Shown: positions 41,105 through 50,742, counted from the first letter of the stretch. The stretch is DNA of 64,000 bases from Brucella anthropi ATCC 49188 (GCF_000017405.1 NC_009668.1:1018001-1082000), one strand, 5' to 3'. Program-made: numbers and translations. Notes: generated by a model not told the origin, from the sequence alone.

Positions 41105-43468
41105 TTGGCACGCCGTTTTTCCAAATCCGATACCGGTCGATCCGCACGGACCGAACGGCGTGCAGCCAAAGCAAAATCTGCCGATGGGAACAGCGATCCC
41201 AATGCGTTTCTGCCAACCCGCGAAGAGGTTCTCAAATATATTGAAGAGAATCCTGACCGGGCAGGCAAGCGCGAACTGGCAAAAGCATTCAACATCAAGG
41301 GCGATGCGCGGGTTTATCTGAAAGATCTTCTACGCGAACTTTCTGATGAGGGTCTGGTTGAAAAACGCGCCCGCAAACTGTCTCGCCCTGGCGCACTACC
41401 TGCCGTTACTGTGCTTGATATTACAGGACGCGACGAGGATGGCAGCTTGCTCGCACGTCCGTCGGAATGGGACGAGGCCGGTTACGGCAAACCACCTATT
41501 GTCCTGATCCGCCGCACCCGATTGAATAAAGCTTCGGAAGGCGGTCCCGCAGTGGGCGTCGGGGATCGCGTTCTGGCGAAAATATTCCGCAGTGAAGATC
41601 GCGACGGACCGGATTATACCGCCCGCGTCATGAAGCGTCTCGAGCACCGCACGAACGCGGTGCTGGGTATTGTTCGCAAGCTCGGCAACGGTGAATGGCG
41701 GTTGGACCCGGTAAACAGAAAACAGCCTGAGGTGCAGCTCGATCCGGCACAGCTGGAAAATGCTGAAGCCGGTGATCTTGTTGAAGTGGACCTGATTTCC
41801 TCGCGTCGTCAGGGATTGCCGCGCGGCAAAGTTCGACAGGTGGTTGGGTCTATCGATAGCGAAAAAGCCCTGTCGATGATTGCCATCCATGAGCATGAAA
41901 TTCCGCATGTTTTCCCGGCTGAAGCGCTGAGCGAAGCAGAAGCCGCCCAGCCTGCGACGATGGACGGTCGGGAAGACTGGCGCGACATTCCGCTTCTCAC
42001 CATTGATCCGGCTGACGCCAAAGATCATGACGACGCCGTTTACGCCGAGCCGGACAAGGATCCTGAGAATCCGGGCGGCCAGATTGTCATCGTGGCTATC
42101 GCTGACGTCGCCGCCTATGTCCGTCCAGATTCCGCGCTTGATCGTGAAGCACAGAAGCGCGGTAACTCGGTCTATTTCCCGGACAGGGTCGTGCCGATGC
42201 TTCCCGAACGGATTTCAAACAATCTTTGCTCGCTGCGCGAACTGGAAGATCGCCCTGCCCTTGCGGTCCGTATGATCTTTGCGGCTGACGGGCGCAAGAA
42301 ATCGCACAAGTTCCATCGCATCATGATGAAATCGGCGGTTAAGCTTGCCTATTCGCAAGCCCAGGCTGCCATTGACGGCGCGCCGGATGACAAGACCACG
42401 CCCATTCTCGACGGCATACTAAAACCGCTGTGGGGCGCCTATGCTGTGCTGAAGCGTGGGCGCGATGCTCGCGAACCGCTGGAACTCGATTTACCGGAAA
42501 AGAAAATCCTGCTCACGCCCGATGGCAAGGTAGACAAGGTTATCGTTCCTGAACGGCTCGATGCACACAAGCTTATCGAAGAGTTCATGATTCAGGCGAA
42601 TGTCGCTGCTGCAGAAACATTGGAAGCGCACCGTCAGCCGTTGATTTTCCGCATTCATGATGCTCCGGCTCTTGCCAAACAGGAAACCCTACGTGAATTC
42701 CTGCGTACGCTTGATCTGAGTCTTGCCAAAGGCGCGGAGCTGCAACCCGCGCAGTTCAACCGGATTCTTGAAGCCGTTGAAGGCTCGGATCATCAAGAAC
42801 TGGTCAATCAGGTCGTGCTGCGCACACAAAGCCAAGCGGAATATAACCCTGATAATATCGGACATTTCGGCCTGCATTTGAGCCGCTATGCGCATTTCAC
42901 CTCGCCGATCCGCCGTTATGCCGATCTCATCGTTCACCGCGCTCTGATCAAGGCCCTGAACCTTGGAAGTGACGGACTAACGACAGAGGAGGAAGCGCAT
43001 CTCGAAGAAATCTCCGCGCTCATCTCCTCGACCGAACGTCGCGCCATGCTGGCCGAGCGTGAAACTGTTGACCGTCTCATTGCACATTTTCTCGCCGCAC
43101 ATCTTGGAGACGAATATGAAGGGCGCGTGACGGGCGTAACGCGGGCCGGTCTTTTCGTGAACCTTGCGACATATGGCGCGGATGGGCTGGTACCCATTTC
43201 AACTTTAGGTCATGAATACTATTTATATGACGAAGCGAACCATGCGATTGCCGGTGAACGGAGCGGTAAAGGCTTCCGGCTTGGTGATACAGTGACGGTT
43301 CGGCTTGTAGAAGCGCTCCCCGTTGCGGGCGCGCTTCGCTTTGAGATGGTTTCGGAACCGCATCCCCTGCCGATGGCGACCCGCTCGCATCATAAGGCAA
43401 GCCGGACGATGCGTGGGCGAAGGGGTAAACCCGCGGGTATTCCGCGTCAGAAGAGAAGAGGTCGCTGA
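41105..43468 (+). CDS. rnr: Ribonuclease R
   Basis: A 3'-5' exoribonuclease able to digest structured RNA. The 787-residue product has a basic N-terminal winged-helix-like region, cold-shock-type OB domains, the RNB catalytic domain with the metal-binding motif TIDPADAKDHDDAVYAE, and YAHFTSPIRRYADLIVHRAL. A C-terminal S1 domain (VTGVTRAGLFVNLATYGADGLV) and a basic tail follow. It starts with TTG at 41105, three bases after topA, with AGAGGAG about 6 nt upstream, and overlaps the DUF983 start by one base. Confidence 0.96.
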   Translation: MARRFSKSDTGRSARTERRAAKAKSADGNSDPNAFLPTREEVLKYIEENPDRAGKRELAKAFNIKGDARVYLKDLLRELSDEGLVEKRARKLSRPGALPAVTVLDITGRDEDGSLLARPSEWDEAGYGKPPIVLIRRTRLNKASEGGPAVGVGDRVLAKIFRSEDRDGPDYTARVMKRLEHRTNAVLGIVRKLGNGEWRLDPVNRKQPEVQLDPAQLENAEAGDLVEVDLISSRRQGLPRGKVRQVVGSIDSEKALSMIAIHEHEIPHVFPAEALSEAEAAQPATMDGREDWRDIPLLTIDPADAKDHDDAVYAEPDKDPENPGGQIVIVAIADVAAYVRPDSALDREAQKRGNSVYFPDRVVPMLPERISNNLCSLRELEDRPALAVRMIFAADGRKKSHKFHRIMMKSAVKLAYSQAQAAIDGAPDDKTTPILDGILKPLWGAYAVLKRGRDAREPLELDLPEKKILLTPDGKVDKVIVPERLDAHKLIEEFMIQANVAAAETLEAHRQPLIFRIHDAPALAKQETLREFLRTLDLSLAKGAELQPAQFNRILEAVEGSDHQELVNQVVLRTQSQAEYNPDNIGHFGLHLSRYAHFTSPIRRYADLIVHRALIKALNLGSDGLTTEEEAHLEEISALISSTERRAMLAERETVDRLIAHFLAAHLGDEYEGRVTGVTRAGLFVNLATYGADGLVPISTLGHEYYLYDEANHAIAGERSGKGFRLGDTVTVRLVEALPVAGALRFEMVSEPHPLPMATRSHHKASRTMRGRRGKPAGIPRQKRRGR

Positions 43469-43929
43469 TGAGCACGCTAGAGGCCAATTCCGCGCAGAAT
43501 GTTCAGGTTTTCGGTGGCGAAAGCCCCAAGGCCGCTCACCCGAAACGCCCTTTGGGTGAAGCTATGTGGCGCGGCTTTCGCGGACGTTGCCCGCATTGTG
43601 GTGAAGGAAAGCTTTTCCGGTCGTTTGTGAAGCCAGTGGCGCAGTGTTCCGTGTGTGGCGAAGACTACACGGAACAACGTGCCGACGACCTTCCTGCATA
43701 CCTCACCATTCTGATCGTGGGGCACGTGGTTGTAGGCGCTTTCATGGGTGTGGAAGCAACCACCAATCTGCCACTCTGGGCTCATATGGCGATCTGGGGA
43801 CCGTTGACTGTGATCATGTCGCTGCTGCTGCTTCAACCTATGAAGGGAGCGACCATCGGCCTGCAATGGGCGCTCTACATGCATGGTTTCGGAGGTAAGG
43901 GCGAAGGTGAATATGGCGACGTGACCTGA
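43468..43929 (+). CDS. DUF983 family membrane protein
   Basis: The 153-residue product has an N-terminal zinc-ribbon with two CxxC pairs (RCPHCGEGKLF and QCSVCGEDY, residues about 42-70) and two membrane helices (YLTILIVGHVVVGAFMGV; IWGPLTVIMSLLLLQPM). This is the DUF983 layout; function is unknown. Its start overlaps the rnr stop, so it is translationally coupled in the topA operon. Confidence 0.9.
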   Translation: MSTLEANSAQNVQVFGGESPKAAHPKRPLGEAMWRGFRGRCPHCGEGKLFRSFVKPVAQCSVCGEDYTEQRADDLPAYLTILIVGHVVVGAFMGVEATTNLPLWAHMAIWGPLTVIMSLLLLQPMKGATIGLQWALYMHGFGGKGEGEYGDVT

Positions 43930-43937
43930 AGGTCACC

Positions 43938-44678
43938 ATGACTGCCATGGTTCAGCCCCCGTCCACTTCAACTAAAGCCGTGAAAGCTTTGCGACCGCGT
44001 GATGCCGCATCCCTTTTGCTTGTCGACCGGTCGGGCAGCAAGCCGCGAATTCTCATGGGCAGACGCCACGCCAGCCTCGCCTTTATGCCCGGAAAGTTTG
44101 TTTTTCCGGGTGGTCGTGCCGATCCTGTAGACGGCGCTATCGCTGCCGCGGCTGAACTGAATAGTAATGATGTTGCCAAGCTGCTCGCAGGCATGGGGGC
44201 TCGTGCATCGATGCGTCGCGCCCGTGCACTCGGCCTATGTGCCATTCGCGAAACCTTTGAAGAGACTGGCCTTCGCATCGGGCAAGCGATCTCAGCACCG
44301 GTTGCTTTGCCCACACATCACGACTGGTCGACCTTCCTCGATAAAGGCATGATGCCGGCTTTGGACAGCCTGCGCTATTTTGCTCGCGCGGTAACGCCCC
44401 CGGACTATGTTCGCCGTTTCGACACCCGTTTTTTTATCGCATTTCGCGATCATATACCGGAGCTCGATCAGCAGCCACTCGTTCCCAGTGGCGAACTGGA
44501 AGACCTCGATTGGGTTTCCATTGATCAAATCGATACACTCGACGTCGCTCATATTACTCAGGCGATCTTGAAAGAAGCGCGCGTGCTTCTAACGGATACC
44601 GAATTTGAACTGCCAGCCACCTTGCCGGTGGTACAATATTGGAAGCGGCATGGCCGCTTCATTCGCGAAGTGATCTGA
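43938..44678 (+). CDS. Nudix hydrolase, NUDT19-like
   Basis: The 246-residue product has PGKFVFPGGRADP followed about 40 residues later by GLCAIRETFEETGLRIG. The Nudix box is thus interrupted by an insertion and ends in the usual REx2EETG. This split box is typical of the NUDT7/NUDT19-like CoA and related diphosphatases rather than of MutT. The substrate is unproven. It lies 8 bp after DUF983 and 5 bp before the MFS gene. Confidence 0.85.
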   Translation: MTAMVQPPSTSTKAVKALRPRDAASLLLVDRSGSKPRILMGRRHASLAFMPGKFVFPGGRADPVDGAIAAAAELNSNDVAKLLAGMGARASMRRARALGLCAIRETFEETGLRIGQAISAPVALPTHHDWSTFLDKGMMPALDSLRYFARAVTPPDYVRRFDTRFFIAFRDHIPELDQQPLVPSGELEDLDWVSIDQIDTLDVAHITQAILKEARVLLTDTEFELPATLPVVQYWKRHGRFIREVI

Positions 44679-44683
44679 ACCCG

Positions 44684-45895
44684 ATGAATAAAGAAATCCA
44701 ACCCGCCGATCTTGTCCCGCAAGAACCTGGCGGCAGGCCGGCTGAGGGCCAGATGCACTGGCGTTCGCTTGCAGCAGCCATTGCCACGATCAGTGCAGTT
44801 GGTGCAGCAATTGGGCTGGGCATTCCGCTGTTGAGCGTTCTTCTGGAAAGCCGCGGTCATTCCGCCAGTCTGATAGGCGCTAACACTGCCGTGGCAGGAC
44901 TGGCATCCATCGTTGCGGCTCCCCTTGCCGCCCCCATCGCCGCACGACTGGGTGTGGTCAAGGCGATCTTCCTTATGCTCATCATCGGAAGCGGAGCCTT
45001 TCTCGGCTTCCACTTCTTTCAACCGCTCTGGGCGTGGTTTGCGCTGCGCATCGTCCTGCATTTCGCGTTGACCGTGCTTTTCGTTTTGTCCGAGTACTGG
45101 ATCAACGCCTCCGCACCACCTGAAAAGCGCGGGCTCGTGCTTGGAATCTATTCAACATCACTTTCGCTGGGCTTTGCGCTCGGACCGTGGTTGTTCTCGA
45201 AAATCGGGAGCACGGGCGGACTGCCTTTCTATGTCGGCTTCGTCATCATCCTGATCGCCCTCATACCGGTTGCATTCGCATGGCGCGACAGTCCCGATTT
45301 CGAAGAAGGCGAACACGTACCGTTCCTACCCTTCATCTTTGCCGTTCCGACTGCAACCATGGCTGTCTTTGTTTTCGGCGCTGTGGAAACGGGCGGCTTT
45401 GCCCTCTTTCCAGTCTTCGGAGCGCGTATCGGTTATCCGGAAGCAGACGCAGCACTTCTGCTTACGATGATCGGCCTCGGCAATGTGTTGATGCAGATTC
45501 CATTAGGCCTTGTCAGCGATCGCATTTCGGATCGCCGCAAACTTCTGCTCTTCTGCGCCACGACGGGCCTGATCGGTATGATCGCCCTGCCCTATCTCAT
45601 GCAGCACTGGTATCTCATGGCAGCCATTCTGTTCCTGTGGGGTGGTGTAGTGGCTGGTCTCTATACGATCGGCCTCGCGCATCTCGGCTCCGAGCTGACG
45701 GGACGTGAGCTGGCATCCGCCAATGCCGCTTTCGTGTTCTGTTATGCCATCGGCATGCTTGCAGGACCGCAAGCCGTTGGTGTCGGTATGGACATGCTGG
45801 GACCAAAAGGATTCCCCATGACTCTCGGTGTGTTTTTTGCCGCATATGCACTCTTTGCAGCAGGAAGGCTGCTTTTGAGGAAGAAGCGGGCTTGA
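44684..45895 (+). CDS. MFS transporter (sugar/drug efflux-type)
   Basis: A 403-residue inner-membrane protein with 12 predicted helices and the MFS motif A-like loop SDRISDRRKLL between helices 6-7 region, plus ALGPWLFSKIGSTGG. It begins with a polar N-terminal 25 residues. The ATG at 44684 avoids overlap with the Nudix stop; the open frame extends to 44639. Probably the last gene of the topA run. The substrate is unknown. Confidence 0.87.
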   Translation: MNKEIQPADLVPQEPGGRPAEGQMHWRSLAAAIATISAVGAAIGLGIPLLSVLLESRGHSASLIGANTAVAGLASIVAAPLAAPIAARLGVVKAIFLMLIIGSGAFLGFHFFQPLWAWFALRIVLHFALTVLFVLSEYWINASAPPEKRGLVLGIYSTSLSLGFALGPWLFSKIGSTGGLPFYVGFVIILIALIPVAFAWRDSPDFEEGEHVPFLPFIFAVPTATMAVFVFGAVETGGFALFPVFGARIGYPEADAALLLTMIGLGNVLMQIPLGLVSDRISDRRKLLLFCATTGLIGMIALPYLMQHWYLMAAILFLWGGVVAGLYTIGLAHLGSELTGRELASANAAFVFCYAIGMLAGPQAVGVGMDMLGPKGFPMTLGVFFAAYALFAAGRLLLRKKRA

Positions 45896-45978
45896 CTTTT
45901 CGCCGCCAATACGTAGTGTCGCGCCAAATTTCCGCTGCCGGATGAGATTACCGGAATCGCTGGAGGTTTCCATCCATT

Positions 45979-46026
45979 GAGCATGATCCCGAGAATTGGG
46001 AACCGATTTTCGGCAAGATCATGCTC
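45979..46026. repeat. Intergenic palindromic repeat, copy 4
   Basis: GAGCATGATC and GATCATGCTC are perfect 10-bp arms of a 48-bp palindromic element with the CCGAGAA ... TTTTCGG core. This form (arms reading GAGCATGATC, inner CCGAAAA type) is very common in Brucella and rhizobial intergenic regions. It lies upstream of rpmG. Confidence 0.8.
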
Positions 46027-46055
46027 CGGCAAAGATACAGAGCAGGTAATTCGAT

Positions 46056-46223
46056 ATGGCCAAGGCTACGACGATCAAGATCAAGCTTTTGTCGACCGCT
46101 GACACCGGCTTCTTCTACGTAACGAAGAAGAACAGCCGCACGATGACGGAAAAGATGACAAAGACCAAGTACGACCCGATTGCGCGCAAGCACGTCGAGT
46201 TCAAGGAAACGAAGATCAAGTAA
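46056..46223 (+). CDS. rpmG: 50S ribosomal protein L33
   Basis: A 55-residue basic ribosomal protein: [20 protein letters not shown]..., then [24 protein letters not shown] and the ending KETKIK. This is the Cys-free type usual in alphaproteobacteria. It is followed by a strong terminator and is convergent with pleD, the neighbourhood also seen in Caulobacter-like genomes. Confidence 0.97.
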
Positions 46224-46260
46224 TTCGTTTTCGGTCGTCATCGACAAGATGATTGAAATA

Positions 46261-46290
46261 AAAAGCCGTCTCTTTCGAGACGGCTTTTTT
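46261..46290 (+). terminator. Intrinsic terminator of rpmG (also usable by pleD)
   Basis: GCCGTCTC/GAGACGGC (8 bp, 4-nt loop) with AAAA before and TTTTTT after. Confidence 0.92.
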
Positions 46291-46311
46291 GTTTCCAGCT
46301 TCGTGGATTCT

Positions 46312-47697
46312 TCAGGCTGCCGAAGAGACAATGCGGTTGCGACCACCTTTCTTTGCCTGATAGAGCGCAGCATCTGTCCTCGAGAAAAGAGCGTCAGCGC
46401 TATCCCCCATCAGCCTCAGCCCTGCAACACCCATACTGATGGTCAAGTTGACCTTGTGTTTGCCGTTGGCAACCGCAAAGGGCGTGTCTGACACAGCAAT
46501 CCGGATTCGCTCGGCAACAGCCTTCGCAGCCTCCACATCGCTATCCGGCAGAACGACGACAAACTCCTCCCCGCCGTAGCGACACATGAGATCCATCCCA
46601 CGAATATTCTTGCGCAGGCGCGTCGCAAATTCGCGAAGAACATCGTCACCAGCATCATGCCCGTACTGGTCGTTGATCCGTTTGAAGTGATCGAAGTCGA
46701 GCATGATGACTGACAATGGCCGCTCGCGCCCCATGGCGCGGGTCAGCAGGACAGGCATATGTGTATCGAGATAGCGGCGGTTGTGCAGCCCTGTGAGACT
46801 ATCCGTCACCGCCATGGTGATCGTACGGTTCAGGCTCTGCCGCAGTAAATCGTTATAACACTTCCGTTTGATCTGGGTTCGCAAGCGCGCAAACAGCTCC
46901 AGCTTCTCAAGCGGACGCATCAGATAGTCATTTACGCCAAGCTCCAGCGCACGCACCACGAGCGCGCCCTCATCTTCCCGAACAACGAGAATGATCGGCA
47001 CCAGCCTTGTGCGTTCAATGGTTCGCAACTGCGAACAAAGGCGCAGCGGATCGTAATAAGTGAAGTTGGCTGAAACAACGATACTGTCGTAATCCGTATC
47101 TATCGCCCGGATCAAAGCCGTGTTGGCATCGCTGGCCACATCGACACGATAGGTCTCTCCAAGAATGAGACGAAGGCGTGCAGCCGCCAGTTCGTCCTCA
47201 TCAACTATGAGAATGCGGGCGACCTCATCCTTATCGGCATAATTCCCGCCCATCTTGCTTGCCAGCAGCGTTTCCACTTCAGCGTCCGCAACCGTGCCCG
47301 TTCGCTGGAAAAGCTCATCAGAGACCAGTTTCAGCCGCGCCAGGCTCTTCACACGCGACAATAACTGAAGATCGCTGACGGGCTTTGACAGAAAGTCGTC
47401 GGCGCCAGCTTCAAGGCCGCGAATCTTGTCATCGACACCATCGAGCGACGTCACCATCACAACAGGAATATTGGACGTACGTGGATCATCTTTCAATCGA
47501 CGACACACTTCAAAACCGTCCATCTCCGGCATCAATATATCTAGAAGAACGACGTCAATCTGGCCGCCCAGACAAAGCTCAATGGCTTCAGGACCGCTAT
47601 AAGCCGTAATAACCTCATAATATTCGGAGAGGAGCCTTGCCTCGAGGAGCTTTACATTGGAATCCACATCGTCAACGACGAGAATTCGTGCAGTCAT
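46312..47697 (-). CDS. pleD: Response regulator diguanylate cyclase PleD
   Basis: PleD makes cyclic di-GMP at the cell pole when phosphorylated and drives polar development. The 461-residue product has an intact first receiver domain (VVDDVDSN, phospho-Asp in VLLDILMPEMDG), a second receiver-like domain lacking the phospho-acceptor (SIVVSANFTYYD; residues about 155-270), and a GGDEF domain with active YGGEEF and an RGMD inhibitory site upstream. This REC-REC-GGDEF layout is diagnostic. It follows divK on the same strand, 23 bp away. Confidence 0.95.
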   Translation of the reverse strand: MTARILVVDDVDSNVKLLEARLLSEYYEVITAYSGPEAIELCLGGQIDVVLLDILMPEMDGFEVCRRLKDDPRTSNIPVVMVTSLDGVDDKIRGLEAGADDFLSKPVSDLQLLSRVKSLARLKLVSDELFQRTGTVADAEVETLLASKMGGNYADKDEVARILIVDEDELAAARLRLILGETYRVDVASDANTALIRAIDTDYDSIVVSANFTYYDPLRLCSQLRTIERTRLVPIILVVREDEGALVVRALELGVNDYLMRPLEKLELFARLRTQIKRKCYNDLLRQSLNRTITMAVTDSLTGLHNRRYLDTHMPVLLTRAMGRERPLSVIMLDFDHFKRINDQYGHDAGDDVLREFATRLRKNIRGMDLMCRYGGEEFVVVLPDSDVEAAKAVAERIRIAVSDTPFAVANGKHKVNLTISMGVAGLRLMGDSADALFSRTDAALYQAKKGGRNRIVSSAA

Positions 47698-47720
47698 GAT
47701 GCCCCTCGCCCTGATTTCCG

Positions 47721-48092
47721 CTAAGCGTCGCCCAAATAGGATTTGATTGTCTCTATGAAGCGCGGCACCGATATCGGCTTGGATATATAGGCTTCACAGC
47801 CGCCCTGCCGAATACGCTCCTCGTCGCCCTTCATTGCAAAAGCCGTCACGGCAATAACCGGAATGTGCCGCAACTCGTCATCGTCTTTCAGCCATTTTGT
47901 GACTTCCAGTCCCGACACCTCGGGAAGCTGTATGTCCATGAGAATCAGATCAGGTCGATGTTCGCGCGCAAGATCGAGCGCCTCAAGCCCGTTTCTCGTC
48001 CGGATGGTCTCATATCCGCTGGCTTCGATAAGATCGCGAAACAACTTCATATTGAGTTCGTTGTCTTCGACAATCATCACGCTTTTCGGCAT
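47721..48092 (-). CDS. divK: Single-domain response regulator DivK
   Basis: DivK links the PleC/DivJ kinases to the DivL-CckA-CtrA cell-cycle cascade. The 123-residue product is one receiver domain: acidic pocket [12 protein letters not shown], phospho-Asp in [13 protein letters not shown], Thr in [13 protein letters not shown], and Lys in YISKPIS. The start at 48092 ([10 protein letters not shown]) gives the family N-terminus; the frame is open to 48167. Upstream partner of pleD. Confidence 0.95.
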   Translation of the reverse strand: MPKSVMIVEDNELNMKLFRDLIEASGYETIRTRNGLEALDLAREHRPDLILMDIQLPEVSGLEVTKWLKDDDELRHIPVIAVTAFAMKGDEERIRQGGCEAYISKPISVPRFIETIKSYLGDA

Positions 48093-48286
48093 CGAAAATT
48101 CCTTGGTCTTATTCCCTGCAGCAACCCGGCATTTGCTCGATTTTCTTATCCGCCAGAGAGTCCCCACTTCTTAGACTGCGGGTAGTTTAACCTCATTTCA
48201 TTGATGAAAGGCAAATAATTCCATTGTTCCTCGACTGAGCGACCGTTACACATTCGGCAAAGCAACAGAAAAAGCGGAGAAACCAC

Positions 48287-48574
48287 ATGAAAACGCTGAT
48301 GAGCCAGGCGGATGCGGAAGCGATCGCCATTGAAGCGTTGGCGTGGTTGGCTCAGGACAAGGACCTGCTGCCTCGCTTCCTCGCCCTGACAGGCATTGAA
48401 GCTGCGTCGATCCGGCAGGCAGCACGTGAACCTGGCTTTCTGGCGGGGATATTACAATTTTTTCTGACACATGAGCCGACGCTGCTGCGCTACTGCGAAG
48501 AGGCCGGCCGTGATCCGGCAACAATTGAGAAAGCCTTGTCATATCTGCCCGGCGGGCTGAACCAGCACCTTTAG
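48287..48574 (+). CDS. DUF3572 family protein
   Basis: A 95-residue helical protein with the family features AEAIAIEALAWLAQDKDLLPRFLALTG and FLAGILQFFLTHEPTLLRYCEE. DUF3572 is restricted largely to alphaproteobacteria and has no known function. Divergent from divK and convergent with the rnk-like gene across a shared terminator. Confidence 0.87.
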   Translation: MKTLMSQADAEAIAIEALAWLAQDKDLLPRFLALTGIEAASIRQAAREPGFLAGILQFFLTHEPTLLRYCEEAGRDPATIEKALSYLPGGLNQHL

Positions 48575-48596
48575 AAAAGACTTCGATCCGCAAATT

Positions 48597-48621
48597 AAAA
48601 GCCCGACACTGCCGGGCTTTT
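48597..48621. terminator. Bidirectional terminator between the DUF3572 and rnk genes
   Basis: AAAAGCCCG/CGGGCTTTTT, a 9-bp stem including the A/T tracts, with a 7-nt loop. Confidence 0.85.
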
Positions 48622-48627
48622 TGCTAA

Positions 48628-49056
48628 CTATTCAGCAGCAGGATTTGCTGCAGAAACCTGGGCTTCATTCGAAACCGACAATACGTTCAACTCGTGCTGC
48701 TTGCCATCGCGTGCCGTCCAGGAAATCGACTGGCCGGGTGCAAGGCCGATCAGCGCAGTACCGATAGGCGTGAGAATCGAAATTTTGCCCTGCGCGATAT
48801 CCGCTTCGCCCGGATATACCAGAGTCACCCGACGCTCCTGCCCGTCATTGGAGCGAAACTCCACAGTAGAGCCCATGTGAATCACATTCTGCGGCAAACG
48901 CTTCGCAGGAACGACTTTCGCGCGGTCAAGTTCAACCATCAACTCCTCGGCGATCTCCTCGAGACGTTCCGAAACGTTTGTGGCCAGCCCCATCAGACGT
49001 TCATAGTCGATTTCGCTAACAACGATATTGGGCTTCTTGCGATTCTTTCCGCTCAT
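48628..49056 (-). CDS. rnk: Rnk/GreA-GreB-type nucleoside diphosphate kinase regulator
   Basis: The 142-residue product has a short N-terminal helical region (IDYERLMGLATNVSERLEEIAEELMVELDRA) and a C-terminal GreA/GreB FKBP-like domain (VIHMGSTVEFRSNDGQERRVTLVYPGEADI, SILTPIGTALIGLAPGQSISW). This fits Rnk, which binds RNA polymerase without the long Gre coiled coil. The basic start MSGKNRKKPNIVVSE is typical. Confidence 0.88.
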   Translation of the reverse strand: MSGKNRKKPNIVVSEIDYERLMGLATNVSERLEEIAEELMVELDRAKVVPAKRLPQNVIHMGSTVEFRSNDGQERRVTLVYPGEADIAQGKISILTPIGTALIGLAPGQSISWTARDGKQHELNVLSVSNEAQVSAANPAAE

Positions 49057-49404
49057 GGCGAGTGCTCACTGCTGTTGAAAGGTAATAAGTCTCCGTGCTG
49101 TTTCTGCACGAAGCCGTTCAGATTGATTTTAATGAAAGCGCTTATTTGAAATCCGCTTTTGGACAAGCGGCGTACCGTCCCCCGGAGTTCCCCTGCGCTA
49201 GGCAGAACTCGAGGGTAGCTATCCCGTGATCGGATAAACCCGATGAAGTATGGATGCAAAACGGTTGTTCATATTGCTAAACTTGGTGATATTCCCGGCA
49301 ATGTCAAGTGTAAGACCAACCGGGATGATATATCCCCATGGCACTTCGGCCTTTCGATGCTATAAAAGGATGTTCCTTTTATGTTCATCAGACGGTTCGT
49401 CCTC
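49057..49404. other. Divergent region between rnk and dinB holding the dinB promoter and SOS box
   Basis: 348 bp with no supported gene. The right end carries the LexA-type box listed separately. A potential ATG at 49381 lies within that box and is therefore judged not to be the translation start of dinB. Confidence 0.65.
49361..49386 (+). promoter_or_regulatory. SOS (LexA) operator and -10 region of dinB
   Basis: GTTC-N7-GTTC, the alphaproteobacterial LexA consensus, occupies 49372-49386. It is directly downstream of a TATAAA-like -10 element (49361-49366), so it would cover the transcription start. This predicts damage-induced dinB expression and argues for the dinB start at 49405. Confidence 0.75.
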
Positions 49405-50742
49405 ATGGCTGACACCATTGCACCTAACAGTTCGGAAAAAGGTGTATGCCGCGACTGCCTTGCGCCGCAAAAATCGCACACTGGCAGACGATGCCATGCA
49501 TGCGGCAGCCCTCGCCTTCTCCGTCACAGCGAGCTTTATAAGCTCTCTCTGGCACACATTGATTGCGACGCTTTTTACGCATCAGTTGAAAAGCGGGACA
49601 ATCCGGAACTGCGGGACAAACCGCTCATCATCGGCGGCGGAAAACGCGGCGTGGTATCGACGGCCTGCTATCTTGCCCGTATTCATGGCGTGCGATCTGC
49701 CATGCCCATGTTCAAGGCACTGGAAGCCTGTCCCGACGCCGTCGTCGTTAAGCCAAACATGGAAAAGTATGTTCGCGTCGGTCGTGAAGTGCGGCAAATG
49801 ATGCGTGACCTGACGCCCCTCGTTGAACCTCTTTCCATCGATGAGGCTTTTCTGGATCTGAGCGGCACGGAACGCTTGCATAAGGCTCCACCCGCAATCG
49901 TTCTCGCAAGTTTCGCCAAACGCGTAGAGGATGAGATAGGCATTTCCGCCTCGATCGGACTATCCTATTGCAAGTTTCTGGCCAAGGTTGCATCAGATAT
50001 CGAAAAGCCGCGCGGTTTTTCCGTTATCGGTGAAGCAGAAGCCCTGACGTTTCTGCGAGACCGATCCGTCAGCACGATCTGGGGAGTAGGCAAGGCTTTC
50101 GCAGCCAAACTGGAAAGTGATGGAATCAGGTCGATCGGCCAACTCCAGACGATGGAAGAAGGTGCACTTGTGAAGGCGTATGGCACTATGGGGCAGCGTC
50201 TTTACCGTTTGTCACGAGGACAGGACAGCCGCAAGGTCGAGCCGGACCATGATATGAAAAGCGTTTCGGCAGAGACAACCTTCAACAATGACTTGTCGGA
50301 TGCCAACGATCTCGTTCCTGTTCTTCGGGCGCTCGCCGAAAAGGTCTCGCGGCGACTGAAAGCAAGTGAAATAGCCGGGCGTACTGTCGTTTTGAAGCTG
50401 AAAACACACGACTTCAAATCGCGTACGCGCAATCGGCAGCTTTCCGATCCGACCCAGCTCGCGGATAGAATCTTCCGCCACGGATTGCAGCTTCTCGAAA
50501 AAGAACTCGATGGTACACGATTTAGATTGCTAGGGATTGGGGTTAGCGAGCTTTCTTCAAGTGATCGCGCCGATCCGCCCGATCTAGTAGACACTCAGGC
50601 CACCAAACGCGCCGTCGCCGAAAATGCCATCGACAAGCTGCGAAACAAATTTGGATTGAGTGTTGTCGAAACCGGCTATACCTTCTCCAAGGGCAATCTG
50701 GCGCGCCCGCAAATGCCGCCAGATCGAGACGACCAGCATTGA
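49405..50742 (+). CDS. dinB: DNA polymerase IV DinB with N-terminal zinc-finger-like extension
   Basis: A Y-family translesion polymerase. The 445-residue product starts with about 45 extra residues containing two CxxC pairs (CRDCLAPQ and CHACGSPR, 15 residues apart), a likely zinc ribbon. The palm follows ([24 protein letters not shown]), then the thumb, a little-finger domain ([29 protein letters not shown]) and the C-terminus. The ATG at 49405 was chosen over 49381 because the latter overlaps the LexA box. No beta-clamp motif was assigned with certainty. Confidence 0.94.
   Translation: MADTIAPNSSEKGVCRDCLAPQKSHTGRRCHACGSPRLLRHSELYKLSLAHIDCDAFYASVEKRDNPELRDKPLIIGGGKRGVVSTACYLARIHGVRSAMPMFKALEACPDAVVVKPNMEKYVRVGREVRQMMRDLTPLVEPLSIDEAFLDLSGTERLHKAPPAIVLASFAKRVEDEIGISASIGLSYCKFLAKVASDIEKPRGFSVIGEAEALTFLRDRSVSTIWGVGKAFAAKLESDGIRSIGQLQTMEEGALVKAYGTMGQRLYRLSRGQDSRKVEPDHDMKSVSAETTFNNDLSDANDLVPVLRALAEKVSRRLKASEIAGRTVVLKLKTHDFKSRTRNRQLSDPTQLADRIFRHGLQLLEKELDGTRFRLLGIGVSELSSSDRADPPDLVDTQATKRAVAENAIDKLRNKFGLSVVETGYTFSKGNLARPQMPPDRDDQH

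Noticed and set aside
49381..49404. ATG at 49381 as dinB start
   Set aside because: It lies inside the LexA box and too close to the -10-like element to be within the mRNA leader.
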